Source: UBA1926 sp002337215
Lineage (GTDB): Bacteria; Planctomycetota; Phycisphaerae; Phycisphaerales; UBA1924
Assembly (NCBI GenBank): GCA_963973795.1
Contig: CAXBAF010000015.1
Location: forward strand, 1-64,000
DNA: 64,000 nucleotides
Reading direction: 5' to 3'
Under the pieces are notes generated by a model. The model saw only the letters and a program-made list of their open reading frames with translations. It was not told the origin of the DNA and did no database searches. The first letter of the stretch is position 1. Each line of letters begins with the position of its first letter. The translations under genes and the position numbers were made by a program. Below are positions 35,105-44,539 of the stretch, piece by piece.

Positions 35105-38100
35105 GGGACATCATTGCCCCCTCCCCGCGTCGGCGCGGCCTGGCCCCTGCCGGACCGCTGAAGCAGCGCCCCGGCCTCCCGGATCCGCTGGCGGACCCCC
35201 GCGTCGCTCGCCCCGATCGATCGGAGCCGATCGCCGGGCCCCGCCCCCACGAGCGACCCCAGGACCCGCCGGGTCTCCTCGAACGTAACCGGTGTGATCT
35301 CGGGCTCGGCGATCGTGCCCCCGATCCGCGTCGAGATCAGCTCGTCGCGGAGCGATTCGACCACGTCGGTGAGCACCGGGACGCGGTTGAGCGCACGCGA
35401 CCGCACCCTCAGATCGAGCTCGCCTCCCGGCAGCGTCAGGTCCCCCGCGCCCAGCAACTCGACCCGCCCGCTCAGCACCGCGAAGTCCTCGAACACGACG
35501 CGGTCGCCGTCGAGCAACAAATTGGCGTAGGCGAGCCCCAGATCCTCCCCGATCGGGATCTGGAGATTGGACACCTCGATCAAGCGGGTGAGCAGCGGGA
35601 GCTGGACGACGGGCCCCCCGCCCGCGATGAGCCGGCCCCGGCCGCGCCGGCCCATCGGCGTGCCGACGGTGCCCGACAACGAGAGCGATGCGCTGAGCAG
35701 GCCGCGCGACCGATCCGCGGATTGATCCCAGATCGCGCTCTCGATCTCGGCCGCGATGTCCGGGTCGGTCGTCTGTGCGATGTCGTCTCGCACCTCGTCG
35801 GCAAGCGTGCGGTCTGGTTCGATCTTGATGTCCTCGAGCAGCGGAGCGATGCGGACCTCGGCGAGGTGGAGATCGGTCCAGTACCCGCGCACGCCATCGG
35901 GCGCGCCGCCCTCGGGCGGACTGATGCGCACGCTCGCGGTCATTCGCCCGCCGTGGGCGTCGGCATCGAAATCGGGCACGAGCACGCTGCCCGGGTCCGT
36001 CCCGCTGAGGACGGTGGCGCGCGCATTGGTGATGCGGAGGCCCTTGAGACGTGCGCGGTCGGCCCGGACCGCCAGGCTGAACTGCGCGGGACGCGCCGGG
36101 TCGGGCCGATCGGCCTCGAAGACCACCTCCCCCCGGAGTTCGGTGACCGGGACACCGATCGCGAGTGAGGCATCGGCGAAACGAGCGGTGCCCTTCGCGT
36201 TGACATCGGCGAACAGCCCGCCCGGCACGGCGCGCATGGACAGGTCCAGGCCCTCGACCTCTGTCGCGCCCGACACGTCGAGTTCGAGCGTGTCGAAGAT
36301 CTCGCCGATCGTCTGGGGCGCGAGGCCCAGCAGGGCCTGGGAGAGCCCGGCGGATGTCGCGTCGATGCGGAGACGGATATCCGTGCCGGAATCGGTGATC
36401 GACCAGTCGCCGTCGAACGCGAGTTCGGTCCTGTTCTCGGGCTCGGTCGACCTGAGCCGGACCCCTTCGAATGCGCCTGTTTTCCCCGCGAAGACGATCG
36501 TTCCCTCGGCCTCGGGAAAGACCAGGACGCCGCGTGGCGTGCGGATCGTCGCCGTGCGCGGTCGCGTCCGCCCGCTGTACATGCCCGCTTCGTCTCGCTC
36601 GAGATCGAGATCGAACCGGCCCACTGGCTCGTACATCTCCGCGAGCGCGACGAGCGTCGGGAGACGCTCAATGGATTGCCGCGTGAGCGGCGACTCGAAC
36701 CGCCCGCCCCGGAGCGTGATCGCGAGCGGGGTGGTCGCGAAGGCCTCGCCGATCCTGACGGGTTCGAGCACGCCGAGCCGGCCCGCGGGCGTGCGCACGC
36801 CCGCGTCGGCTCCCGACGTGCCGACCGTCTCCAGATCGACCGCGAATGCGTCGAACACGACCCGGGGCTGACCCTCGAGCATCACGGTCGCGACGCCATC
36901 GCCCCGCGACGCGGACAGCCGGAGACCCTGGTAGTCAAAGTCGATCCGGTCGATGTCGGTGAGGGCGACCCGGATGTCGGCGGTGCGTCCGAAGTCGGGG
37001 CCCAGCCTGCCGCGGATGGTCGTCTCGATGCCCAGGCTGCCCGCCGGGTCGTGACGCGCGCGCAGTTCGACGAGTTTCGCCGCCGCGTTCTGATCGAAAA
37101 TCCCCACCAAAGGCTCCGCGGGGATGCCAAGGTCCGCCGAGGGGAGACGGACCACGGCGTCGATCGTCGGGCGCACGAGGCGGTCGTTTCCCTTGCCCGG
37201 CTCTTCTGCGGTGTTCTCTCCCTGGGATCGCAGCGCGCCCCAGTCGGCCCCCTCCGGGAGCCGGAGCGTCGCGGCGATGACCGCGCCGTCGGCGCGCGCG
37301 CCGCTCTCGTTGGCGGTGAGGTCGCCGGTGATCTCGAAGGACACCGTGTCCCGGGTCGCGGTGGCGAGGCCCGAACCGTTGCGCATCGTCGTGCGCGCCT
37401 CGGCGATGTCGGCGGTCAGCCCGTTCAGTTCGCTTCGGATCGTGTAGTTGAGTGCGCTCCGGTTGTCGCGGACGGTGGGCACGATGTCGGCGGTCGCATC
37501 CACGGAACCGTCGAGGCCCAGGCTCTTGAAGAGGCTCGCGAGCCGAACGGGGCCCATGTCACGCGAGCCGTCGGGGTCGGCGGTCTCGTCCGCGTCGGGC
37601 CCGGCGACGGCGCGGATGAGCAGCGGGCCGATCGGGATCCCCCTCGTTTCGACGCGCACCGTCGGCAGCGTGTCTCCGTCCGGGCTCGCGGCCTTCGCGG
37701 CATCGGACGTGTCCATCACGGCGTCGATGGTGACCTCGCCCCCCGCGATCGCCTCGCCCTTGTCGACGATGAGATGGAGTTGGTCCTCGCCGATCGTGAC
37801 GCGGACGTCCTCGCCGACCGCGGGGAGGGGGAACATTTCGGTGAGGAAGCCGACCCTGGGGAAATGGAGCCTGATATCTCGGGTCCAGATGCTCTCGACG
37901 CCCTCCTGGCGGATGAACCGCATCTCGACATCGGCGCTGCCGCCCAACGCGAACACGGGGGCGCGGTCGAGATCCGCACGGATGCGGGCCTCTTCTTCCG
38001 TAAGGCGGTCGCGCTCGACCGCGCCGATGCCGGGCGCGGCGGCCCACGCGGCGCGCTCGGCATCGATGGCGGCGAGACGCGCCAGCTGCGGCGCGGCCTG

Positions 38101-39765
38101 GTCGGGAGTGCGGATCAGGCCCTCGTCGATGAGCTCGGCGTACTCACGCGTGTTGAACAGGACATCGACGAGTTCGCGGCGCGCGGGGTTGAGGGCGGAG
38201 AGGAGCGCGTCGTCGATGGCGAGATCGGTCACCGCGAGATCGAGATCAACGGCGCTCGTCGGCCCGAGCGGGGCGATCGTCCCGCCCCCCGTCAGCCGCG
38301 CCCCTGAGGGGCTCGTGCCGTCGATGTTCTCGACGAGCATGCGCTTGGTGTTGAACAGAAAATCAACGGCGAGATCGTTGAAGGTATACGGGAACCCCCG
38401 GAAGGCGGCGCTGCCCCGGCGCATCGCGAGTGCGCCGCTCAGGCGGACGGCGTCCGGGTCCTCCGGATCGGGCTCGAGATCGTCCGGGTAGACGAAGCGA
38501 GCGAGCAAGCCGTTGTTGGACTCGGGGATTGCCGGGAGCTTGCGGGCGAGCCAGATGACGGCCTCGACGTCGGCCTCGGGCCTGCCGAACCGCTCGGTCT
38601 GCTCGATGACGTCGGGCGGCACGTGATCGAGCAGGGCGATATCGCGCTCCCACCGCAGGCGGGGCGTGACGAGCCGGGCAACGAACGGGCTCGTGCGCGG
38701 ATCGAAGCCGAACAGGTCGAACTGGACGGCCTGTTCAAGCGGTCCGGCACGACCCGTGAGATCGGCGGAGATGCGGTTGTCGCTGACGAAGAGCCTGCCG
38801 GTGACATCGGTGAGCCGAGCGGGCTCGTCGGAGCGCGCGTCCTCGGCGGTAAACGGCAGCGTAAGGGCGACCGATTCGAGATCGACGGTGATCTCCGCGC
38901 CCCGGTCGGCGGAGATCGCGATCGTGCGCGGGACGATCCGGCCTTCGAGCCGGAGCCGGGTCCAGATGTCGCGGAACCTCGTGGGGATCGACGACGCGGG
39001 CCAATCGTCGAGGTTCACACCGCCGAGCGTGCACGTCACGCCTTTGGGGTCGATGTAGCCCGTGACCTCCAGGCCCGATTCTCCGGCGCGTCGCGTGAGC
39101 GAGAAGAAGGATCGCTGGGTGCCGGCGTCCGAGCCGTCCGCCTGCGGCGCGAGCACGCCGGAGATCGGGAAATCTGCGAGGACCGCGTATGGGGTGCCGG
39201 CGTCGTCGGGTCGGCCGTGCTCGCCCAGTTCCACGCGCCCGTTACGGACGATGACAGTTGGGATCGCGACGCCGCCCCCGGTCTTCTCGGCCCCGAAGAT
39301 GCCGAGCCTCGTCGCGTTGATCGACCCCGTCGACGCGTCCTGGCTGATCCGGAGCAGGGGCGATTCGAGTTCGACGGATCGCACCGCTTCTGGAGACGTG
39401 AGCGCGCCCCAGTTGAGTTCGACCAGCAGGCGATCGGCGGTGAAGACCTCGCCCTCGGTCCCCTGCGTCTCGCGGACGCGGACACGGACATCACGCAGGA
39501 GCACGGAGAGATCGGGGGTGATCACGATGGAACCCGCCTCGACCTCCGCGCCGAGCGCGGCTTCGAGCCGGGGCAGAACCAGCGACTTGGTCACACCGGT
39601 CCGCGTGAAGACGAACACCGCGATCAACAGCGCCGCGAGCGCGAAGAGAAAGCCACGCCAGACTTTGCGGCGAAGGCGGCGCGGGGTGAGCGGTTTCCTG
39701 GCCTTCTCCGGCGTGTCGCCGGGGTCGGCCTCGGGCCGCTCGGGTGTGTGAGCATCGGAGTCCAT
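35101..39765 (-). CDS. Very large AsmA/TamB-like protein
   Basis: 1554 residues from the ATG at 39765. One N-terminal membrane anchor (residues 38-55, FLFALAALLIAVFVF) after a basic cytoplasmic tail. The rest is periplasmic and made of long beta-strand repeats. The N-terminal domain ALGAEVEAGSIVITPDLSVL matches the AsmA-type chorein-like start, and the C-terminal region (IEVSNLQIPIGEDLGLAYAN, GAGDLTLPGGELDLRVRS, ISTRIGGTIAEPEITPV) matches the AsmA C-terminal module. Such proteins bridge the envelope and are thought to pass phospholipids to the outer membrane or limit protein folding stress. The gene ends inside the start of the LOG gene (ATGA overlap). It is much longer than typical AsmA (about 600), nearer TamB size. 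Confidence 0.82.
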   Translation of the reverse strand: MDSDAHTPERPEADPGDTPEKARKPLTPRRLRRKVWRGFLFALAALLIAVFVFTRTGVTKSLVLPRLEAALGAEVEAGSIVITPDLSVLLRDVRVRVRETQGTEGEVFTADRLLVELNWGALTSPEAVRSVELESPLLRISQDASTGSINATRLGIFGAEKTGGGVAIPTVIVRNGRVELGEHGRPDDAGTPYAVLADFPISGVLAPQADGSDAGTQRSFFSLTRRAGESGLEVTGYIDPKGVTCTLGGVNLDDWPASSIPTRFRDIWTRLRLEGRIVPRTIAISADRGAEITVDLESVALTLPFTAEDARSDEPARLTDVTGRLFVSDNRISADLTGRAGPLEQAVQFDLFGFDPRTSPFVARLVTPRLRWERDIALLDHVPPDVIEQTERFGRPEADVEAVIWLARKLPAIPESNNGLLARFVYPDDLEPDPEDPDAVRLSGALAMRRGSAAFRGFPYTFNDLAVDFLFNTKRMLVENIDGTSPSGARLTGGGTIAPLGPTSAVDLDLAVTDLAIDDALLSALNPARRELVDVLFNTREYAELIDEGLIRTPDQAAPQLARLAAIDAERAAWAAAPGIGAVERDRLTEEEARIRADLDRAPVFALGGSADVEMRFIRQEGVESIWTRDIRLHFPRVGFLTEMFPLPAVGEDVRVTIGEDQLHLIVDKGEAIAGGEVTIDAVMDTSDAAKAASPDGDTLPTVRVETRGIPIGPLLIRAVAGPDADETADPDGSRDMGPVRLASLFKSLGLDGSVDATADIVPTVRDNRSALNYTIRSELNGLTADIAEARTTMRNGSGLATATRDTVSFEITGDLTANESGARADGAVIAATLRLPEGADWGALRSQGENTAEEPGKGNDRLVRPTIDAVVRLPSADLGIPAEPLVGIFDQNAAAKLVELRARHDPAGSLGIETTIRGRLGPDFGRTADIRVALTDIDRIDFDYQGLRLSASRGDGVATVMLEGQPRVVFDAFAVDLETVGTSGADAGVRTPAGRLGVLEPVRIGEAFATTPLAITLRGGRFESPLTRQSIERLPTLVALAEMYEPVGRFDLDLERDEAGMYSGRTRPRTATIRTPRGVLVFPEAEGTIVFAGKTGAFEGVRLRSTEPENRTELAFDGDWSITDSGTDIRLRIDATSAGLSQALLGLAPQTIGEIFDTLELDVSGATEVEGLDLSMRAVPGGLFADVNAKGTARFADASLAIGVPVTELRGEVVFEADRPDPARPAQFSLAVRADRARLKGLRITNARATVLSGTDPGSVLVPDFDADAHGGRMTASVRISPPEGGAPDGVRGYWTDLHLAEVRIAPLLEDIKIEPDRTLADEVRDDIAQTTDPDIAAEIESAIWDQSADRSRGLLSASLSLSGTVGTPMGRRGRGRLIAGGGPVVQLPLLTRLIEVSNLQIPIGEDLGLAYANLLLDGDRVVFEDFAVLSGRVELLGAGDLTLPGGELDLRVRSRALNRVPVLTDVVESLRDELISTRIGGTIAEPEITPVTFEETRRVLGSLVGAGPGDRLRSIGASDAGVRQRIREAGALLQRSGRGQAAPTRGGGNDVP

Positions 39766-39923
39766 GTGTCGGATCGGGTTCGGCCCTGAGATGCTACCGG
39801 TTGGGCCCAGCGGGCGATTCACTCGTGATGAAGAATGCGATCAGGTTCCTAACGGGATATGCTACTCCGCGGTGGTCGGCCGCCCGGTTGCGGGCCGTTC
39901 GATCGGGCTTTGGAGTGTGCAGG

Positions 39924-41372
39924 ATGGCGAAAGCAAAGAAGGTCTTCGCGTGCACCGCGTGCGGCGGGACGCAGCACCGCTGGGCGGGCAAGTGCCCCGA
40001 TTGCGGCGCGTGGGACACGCTCGAAGAGCACAAGATCGATACCGGCGCGGACCGCGACCCGCACAAGGGGCTCGTCGAGGGCTGGGCGAACACGATCGCG
40101 GGGAGCGACGACGTGCTCGGCGGATCGCCCAAGGCGGCACCGATCGACGAGGTCGCGCCCGATCCCTCGGCGGCGGCGCGGATCTCGACGGGGATCGGCG
40201 AGTTCGACCGGGTGCTCGGATCGGGCGAGCACGGGGCGGGGCTGGTCCCGGGGAGCGCGGTGCTGATCGGGGGCGAGCCTGGCATCGGCAAGAGCACGCT
40301 GCTGATGCAGGCGGCGGCGGGGTGGGCGTCGGTGATTGATCCGAAGAAAGGACCGGATTGGTCGCGCAAGGTTTTATATGTCACGAGCGAGGAGTCGGCC
40401 GAGCAGGTGCAGCAGCGCGCGCACAGACTGGGTGTATCGAGCGAGCCAAACTTGTATGTGCTCGCGGATACGAACCTCGCGCGGATCGTCGAGCAGGTCC
40501 GGCAGTTGAAGCCGGCGGTGCTGATCATCGATTCGATACAGATGATCTACAAGGCGGACCTCGACGCGTCGCCGGGATCGGTGTCGCAGTTGCGTCGCTG
40601 CGCGGCGGAGCTGGTGTATCTCGCGAAGGCGAGCGGGACGGCCGTGCTGCTGGTGGGGCATGTGACCAAGGAGGGGCAGCTCGCGGGGCCGCGTGTGCTC
40701 GAGCACTTGGTTGACGCGGTGCTCTACTTCGAGGGCGACCGGTTCCACGCGGGCCGGATCGTGCGCGCGGTGAAAAATAGATACGGCACGACGCTCGAGC
40801 TCGGCATCTTCGAGATGGGGGGGCAGGGGCTCGTCCCCGTCGCGGACGGGGGCGGGGCGAGCTTCGACGAGAACACGCCGGGCCCCGGGTCGGTGGTGTG
40901 CCCCGTCATGCACGGCTCGCGCTGCGTGCTCGTCGAGATCCAGGCGCTCACGGCGACGGGGTTCCTCGGCGCGGCGAAGCGGAAATCGAGCGGGCTGGAC
41001 ACGAGCCGACTCGCGATGCTCATCGCGGTGCTCGAGCAGCACGCGGGGCTGCGGCTCGCGGACCGCGACATCTTCGCGAGCGCCGTGGGGGGCGTGCGGG
41101 TCGTTGAACCGGCGAGCGACCTGGCGCTGCTGCTCGCGATCGCGGGGGCGCACTACAAGCGGGCGGTCGAGCCCAGAACCATCGTCCTGGGCGAGGTCGG
41201 GCTGGGCGGCGAAGTCCGCCCTGTCTCGCAGATCGAGCAGCGGCTGCGGGAGGCCGCGCGGCTCGGGGCACGGCGGGCGATCGTGCCCCAGATGCGCGGG
41301 GTGACGAAGATCGGCGGGCTGAACATCGTGAGCGTGCGGAATGTGGATCGGGCGATCGAACTGATTACCTGA
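39924..41372 (+). CDS. radA: DNA repair protein RadA/Sms
   Basis: 482 residues from the ATG at 39924 (MAKAKKVFACTACGGTQHRW). Zinc finger CTAC...CPDC near residues 10-29, Walker A GEPGIGKST near residue 117, LIIDSIQMIY as Walker B, the RadA-specific KNRYGTT (usual form KNRFG), and a Lon-like C-terminal domain with AVGGVRVVEPASDLALLLAI and GEVGLGGEVRPVSQIEQRL. RadA drives branch migration in recombination. Divergent from the AsmA-like gene and 47 bases upstream of polA on the same strand, so repair genes are paired. Confidence 0.97.
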   Translation: MAKAKKVFACTACGGTQHRWAGKCPDCGAWDTLEEHKIDTGADRDPHKGLVEGWANTIAGSDDVLGGSPKAAPIDEVAPDPSAAARISTGIGEFDRVLGSGEHGAGLVPGSAVLIGGEPGIGKSTLLMQAAAGWASVIDPKKGPDWSRKVLYVTSEESAEQVQQRAHRLGVSSEPNLYVLADTNLARIVEQVRQLKPAVLIIDSIQMIYKADLDASPGSVSQLRRCAAELVYLAKASGTAVLLVGHVTKEGQLAGPRVLEHLVDAVLYFEGDRFHAGRIVRAVKNRYGTTLELGIFEMGGQGLVPVADGGGASFDENTPGPGSVVCPVMHGSRCVLVEIQALTATGFLGAAKRKSSGLDTSRLAMLIAVLEQHAGLRLADRDIFASAVGGVRVVEPASDLALLLAIAGAHYKRAVEPRTIVLGEVGLGGEVRPVSQIEQRLREAARLGARRAIVPQMRGVTKIGGLNIVSVRNVDRAIELIT

Positions 41373-41419
41373 GCCGCAGAAACGGACAGGTCCGTGGTCG
41401 GTCGCGATACCCTGCCCCC

Positions 41420-44400
41420 ATGCCGACGCTCTACCTCATCGACGGGTACGCCCAGTTCTTCCGCGCCTACCACGCGATCCGCACGCCCATGACCAGCCCG
41501 GTGACCCAGGAGCCCACGAACATGTCGTTCGGGTTCGTCGGCATGCTGCTGAAACTCCTGCGGGGCGAGGGCGAGCACCTGCAGGGCGACGGGGCGCCGA
41601 CGCATATCGCCGTGGCGCTCGATGTCTCCGGGGACAAGGGCACATTCCGCAGCGAGCTGTACCCCGAGTACAAGGCCAATCGCGACGCGCCGCCCGAGGA
41701 CCTCAAGCCTCAGGTGGAGCGGTGCCTGGAATTGCTCGAGGCGATCGGCGTGCCGGTGATCGGCGCGGAGGGGTTCGAGGCCGACGACGTGATCGCAGCG
41801 ATCGCGACGCGGTACAGCGAAGCGCACCCTGATGTGCGCGTGCGGATCGTGAGCAAGGACAAGGACCTCAAGCAACTCCTCGGCGGGGGCACACCCGAGA
41901 CCGAGATGTACGACATCCACACCGAGGGCTTGATCACCTCGGCGACGCTCAGGGAAGAAACCGGGCTCGATCCGGGGCAGGTCGTGGACATGCTCGCGCT
42001 GATGGGCGACACCGCCGACAACGTGCCGGGGGTGCCGGGGATCGGTCCCAAGACCGCGGCGCAGCTGATCGGTGAGTTCGGCACGCTCGACGCCGTCGTC
42101 GCCGAGTGTCTGGACGACAAGCCGAAGAAGGAGTGGAAGATCAAGGGCAAGCGACGCGAGAACATCGCGGCGTTTGCGGACAAACTGCCGCTCTCGAAAG
42201 AGCTCGTGCAGCTCCGGTCTGACACGCCCGTCGATCTCGATCTCGACGCGGCACGGAGCGAAACGCTGAAACTTGAGGCCCTTCTGCCGATCCTCAAGGA
42301 GTTGGGCTTCAACCGCTACCAGGACGAGGTGAAGGCGCTGCTGGGGATGCCGACCGGGGCAGACGCGGCGGAAGCGAAGCCCGCGCCAAAGAAGCGCGAA
42401 AAGACGGGGGGGATCGAGCCCGGCGGGTCGCTGTTCGATCAGCCCGCCGAGGGCGAATCGATCACGATCGAGGTGGACGGCGACTACACCTGCGTGCGCA
42501 CGGAGAAGGAACTCGACGCGGTCGTGAAGGCGCTGAAGAAGGCCGACGCGTTCGCGGTCGATACCGAAACGACGGCGCTGCGCCCGATGAAGGCGGCGCT
42601 GGCGGGCGTCTCGATCGCGGTCGAGGCCGGGGCGGCGTGGTACATCCCGGTGCGCGCGCCCGGGGGCGAGACACACCTCGATGAGCAGACCGTCCTCGAC
42701 GCCCTTCGGCCCTTCCTCGAGGACAAGTCCAAGGCGAAGATCGGGCACAACATCAAGTACGACCTGATCGTGCTGCGGAACGCGGGGGTGACGCTGCGGG
42801 GGTTTGGGGGGCGCTCGCAGGAACCGACAGGCGGGACGCCTGTCCCACCAACAGCCACCGGCGGGGACAGCATGGTCGCGAGTTACCTGATCGATCCGTC
42901 GCGGTCGAGCCACTCGATGGACGCGCTCGCCCTCGCCCTGCTGGGGCGCGAGAACATCCCGATCAAGGAGTTGATCGGATCGGGCAAGAAGCAGAAGCGG
43001 TTCGACGAAGTACCGCTCGACCTCGCGGCGCCCTACGCGGCCGAGGACGCGGACATCACGCTGCAGTTGCACGACAAGATGGCGCCCGAGATCGAGGCGA
43101 TGGGCCTGAGCGATCTCTACCGCGAGATCGAGCTCCCGCTCGTCGGGGTGCTCGCGGAACTCGAGTACAACGGCATCGCCGTGGATGCCGACGAGCTCGA
43201 CCGCCAGCGGGAACGGCTCGAAACGGAGATCGTTCGGCTGAAGAAAGAAGTCGAGACCGCGGCGATGGACACGGCCGGTCGCGGCTTCGACATCGACTCG
43301 CCCAAGCAGCTCTCCACGATCCTGTTCAACCAGCCCGACGACGAGGAGCCGGGCCTGGGGCTCAAGCCCATCAAGAAGACGAAGACGGGGTATTCGACCG
43401 ACGCCGAGGTGCTGACCAAACTCAGCGAGGACGCGTCGATCGAGAGCGTCATCCCCGCGCTGATCCTCGAGTACCGCCAACTCGCGAAACTCGTGAGCAC
43501 CTACCTCGTTGCGCTCAAGGAGGAAATCAACGAGGCGACGGGGCGCATCCACGCGAGTTTCAATCAGACCGTCGCCGCGACCGGTCGGCTGTCGTCATCC
43601 GACCCAAACCTGCAGAACATCCCGATTCGGACTGACATCGGGCGTGAGATCCGCCGGGCATTCGTTGCGCCCGAGGGTCGGGTGCTGATCACAGCCGACT
43701 ACAGCCAGATCGAACTCCGCCTGCTCGCGCATCTGTCGAAGGATCCCAACCTCACCGAGGCGTTCATCAACGGGGAGGACATCCACGCCGCGGTCGCCGC
43801 CCAGATCCACGGCGTGCCGCTCGCCGACATCACCCGCGAGCAACGCAACGGGGCGAAGATGGTCAACTTCGGGATCGTCTACGGCATCACCGCGTTCGGC
43901 CTCGCCCGCAGGCTGGGCTGCTCGAACGGCGAGGCCGACGAGATCATCACGGGATACAAGAAACGCTTCGCCGGCATCACGACCTTCCTCGAAGAATGCG
44001 TCGCCCAGGCGAAGCAGCACGGCTACGTCGAGACGATGCTCAAACGCCGACGCCCGATCCCCGACATCGATTCCAACCAGCCCAACCGCCGGAACCTGGC
44101 CGAGCGGATGGCGATCAACAGCGTGGTGCAGGGCAGCGCGGCCGACCTGATCAAGCTCGCGATGATCGACCTGCACGGGCGGATCAAGACCGCGAACCTC
44201 CCCTCCCCCGTCGCCGGGGGGGGGGGTGGGCCCGACCGCCCCGAGGGCGGGCGGGGTCGGAGGGGGTCTTCGGCTGCTGAGAACGGTCCGGTAGATGCGA
44301 AGACTCCCCCTCAGTCGGCTGCGCCGACAGCTCCCCCGTCGGCGACGGGGGAGCGGAGTGCCCTCCGCGATGTCCGCATGCTCCTCCAGATCCACGACGA

Positions 44401-44539
44401 ACTCGTCTTCGAGGCCCCCGCCGAATCGGCTGATGCCGCGAAGGATGTCATCGTCGACCGCATGCAGCGGGCGATGGATCTGGATGTCCCGCTGGTTGTG
44501 GACAGCGGGATCAGCGGGAATTGGCACGAGGCGAAGTAA
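41420..44539 (+). CDS. polA: DNA polymerase I with two palindrome-derived insertions
   Basis: 1039 residues, about 110 longer than E. coli Pol I. Domains in order: 5'-3' exonuclease (residues 1-300; YLIDGYAQFFRAYHAI, EADDVIAAIA, GDTADNVPGVPGIGPKTAA); 3'-5' exonuclease with active-site residues intact (DTETT at 381, GHNIKYDLIV, YAAEDADI); and the polymerase (DYSQIELRLLAHLSK, QRNGAKMVNFGIVYGI, HDE at 992-994). Two stretches are foreign to the family: residues about 460-483 (GRSQEPTGGTPVPPTATGG) in the 3'-5' exonuclease, and about 926-983, Gly/Pro/Ala-rich, just before HDE. Both coincide with palindromic DNA. The stop overlaps the next start (TAATG). Confidence 0.97.
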   Translation: MPTLYLIDGYAQFFRAYHAIRTPMTSPVTQEPTNMSFGFVGMLLKLLRGEGEHLQGDGAPTHIAVALDVSGDKGTFRSELYPEYKANRDAPPEDLKPQVERCLELLEAIGVPVIGAEGFEADDVIAAIATRYSEAHPDVRVRIVSKDKDLKQLLGGGTPETEMYDIHTEGLITSATLREETGLDPGQVVDMLALMGDTADNVPGVPGIGPKTAAQLIGEFGTLDAVVAECLDDKPKKEWKIKGKRRENIAAFADKLPLSKELVQLRSDTPVDLDLDAARSETLKLEALLPILKELGFNRYQDEVKALLGMPTGADAAEAKPAPKKREKTGGIEPGGSLFDQPAEGESITIEVDGDYTCVRTEKELDAVVKALKKADAFAVDTETTALRPMKAALAGVSIAVEAGAAWYIPVRAPGGETHLDEQTVLDALRPFLEDKSKAKIGHNIKYDLIVLRNAGVTLRGFGGRSQEPTGGTPVPPTATGGDSMVASYLIDPSRSSHSMDALALALLGRENIPIKELIGSGKKQKRFDEVPLDLAAPYAAEDADITLQLHDKMAPEIEAMGLSDLYREIELPLVGVLAELEYNGIAVDADELDRQRERLETEIVRLKKEVETAAMDTAGRGFDIDSPKQLSTILFNQPDDEEPGLGLKPIKKTKTGYSTDAEVLTKLSEDASIESVIPALILEYRQLAKLVSTYLVALKEEINEATGRIHASFNQTVAATGRLSSSDPNLQNIPIRTDIGREIRRAFVAPEGRVLITADYSQIELRLLAHLSKDPNLTEAFINGEDIHAAVAAQIHGVPLADITREQRNGAKMVNFGIVYGITAFGLARRLGCSNGEADEIITGYKKRFAGITTFLEECVAQAKQHGYVETMLKRRRPIPDIDSNQPNRRNLAERMAINSVVQGSAADLIKLAMIDLHGRIKTANLPSPVAGGGGGPDRPEGGRGRRGSSAAENGPVDAKTPPQSAAPTAPPSATGERSALRDVRMLLQIHDELVFEAPAESADAAKDVIVDRMQRAMDLDVPLVVDSGISGNWHEAK
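42826..42844 (+). repeat. Palindromic insert in polA, first site
   Basis: GACAGGC-GGGAC-GCCTGTC, a 7-base stem with a 5-base loop, inside a roughly 70-base stretch (42800-42870) that encodes residues absent from other Pol I proteins (TGGTPVPP core). The reading frame is kept. The same kind of palindrome is known as a dispersed, in-frame-tolerated repeat in planctomycetes and cyanobacteria. Confidence 0.7.
44203..44353 (+). repeat. Palindromic insert in polA, second site
   Basis: A 151-base element bounded by CTCCCCCGTCGCC (44203-44215) and its exact reverse complement GGCGACGGGGGAG (44341-44353). Within it lie the perfect 11-base hairpin CTCCCCCGTCG/CGACGGGGGAG (44331-44353), a GTCGGC-TGC-GCCGAC hairpin (44314-44328), and a run of ten or more G near 44215-44226. 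It adds about 57 low-complexity residues between the helix ending DLHGRI and the catalytic HDE motif without breaking the frame. Confidence 0.8.
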
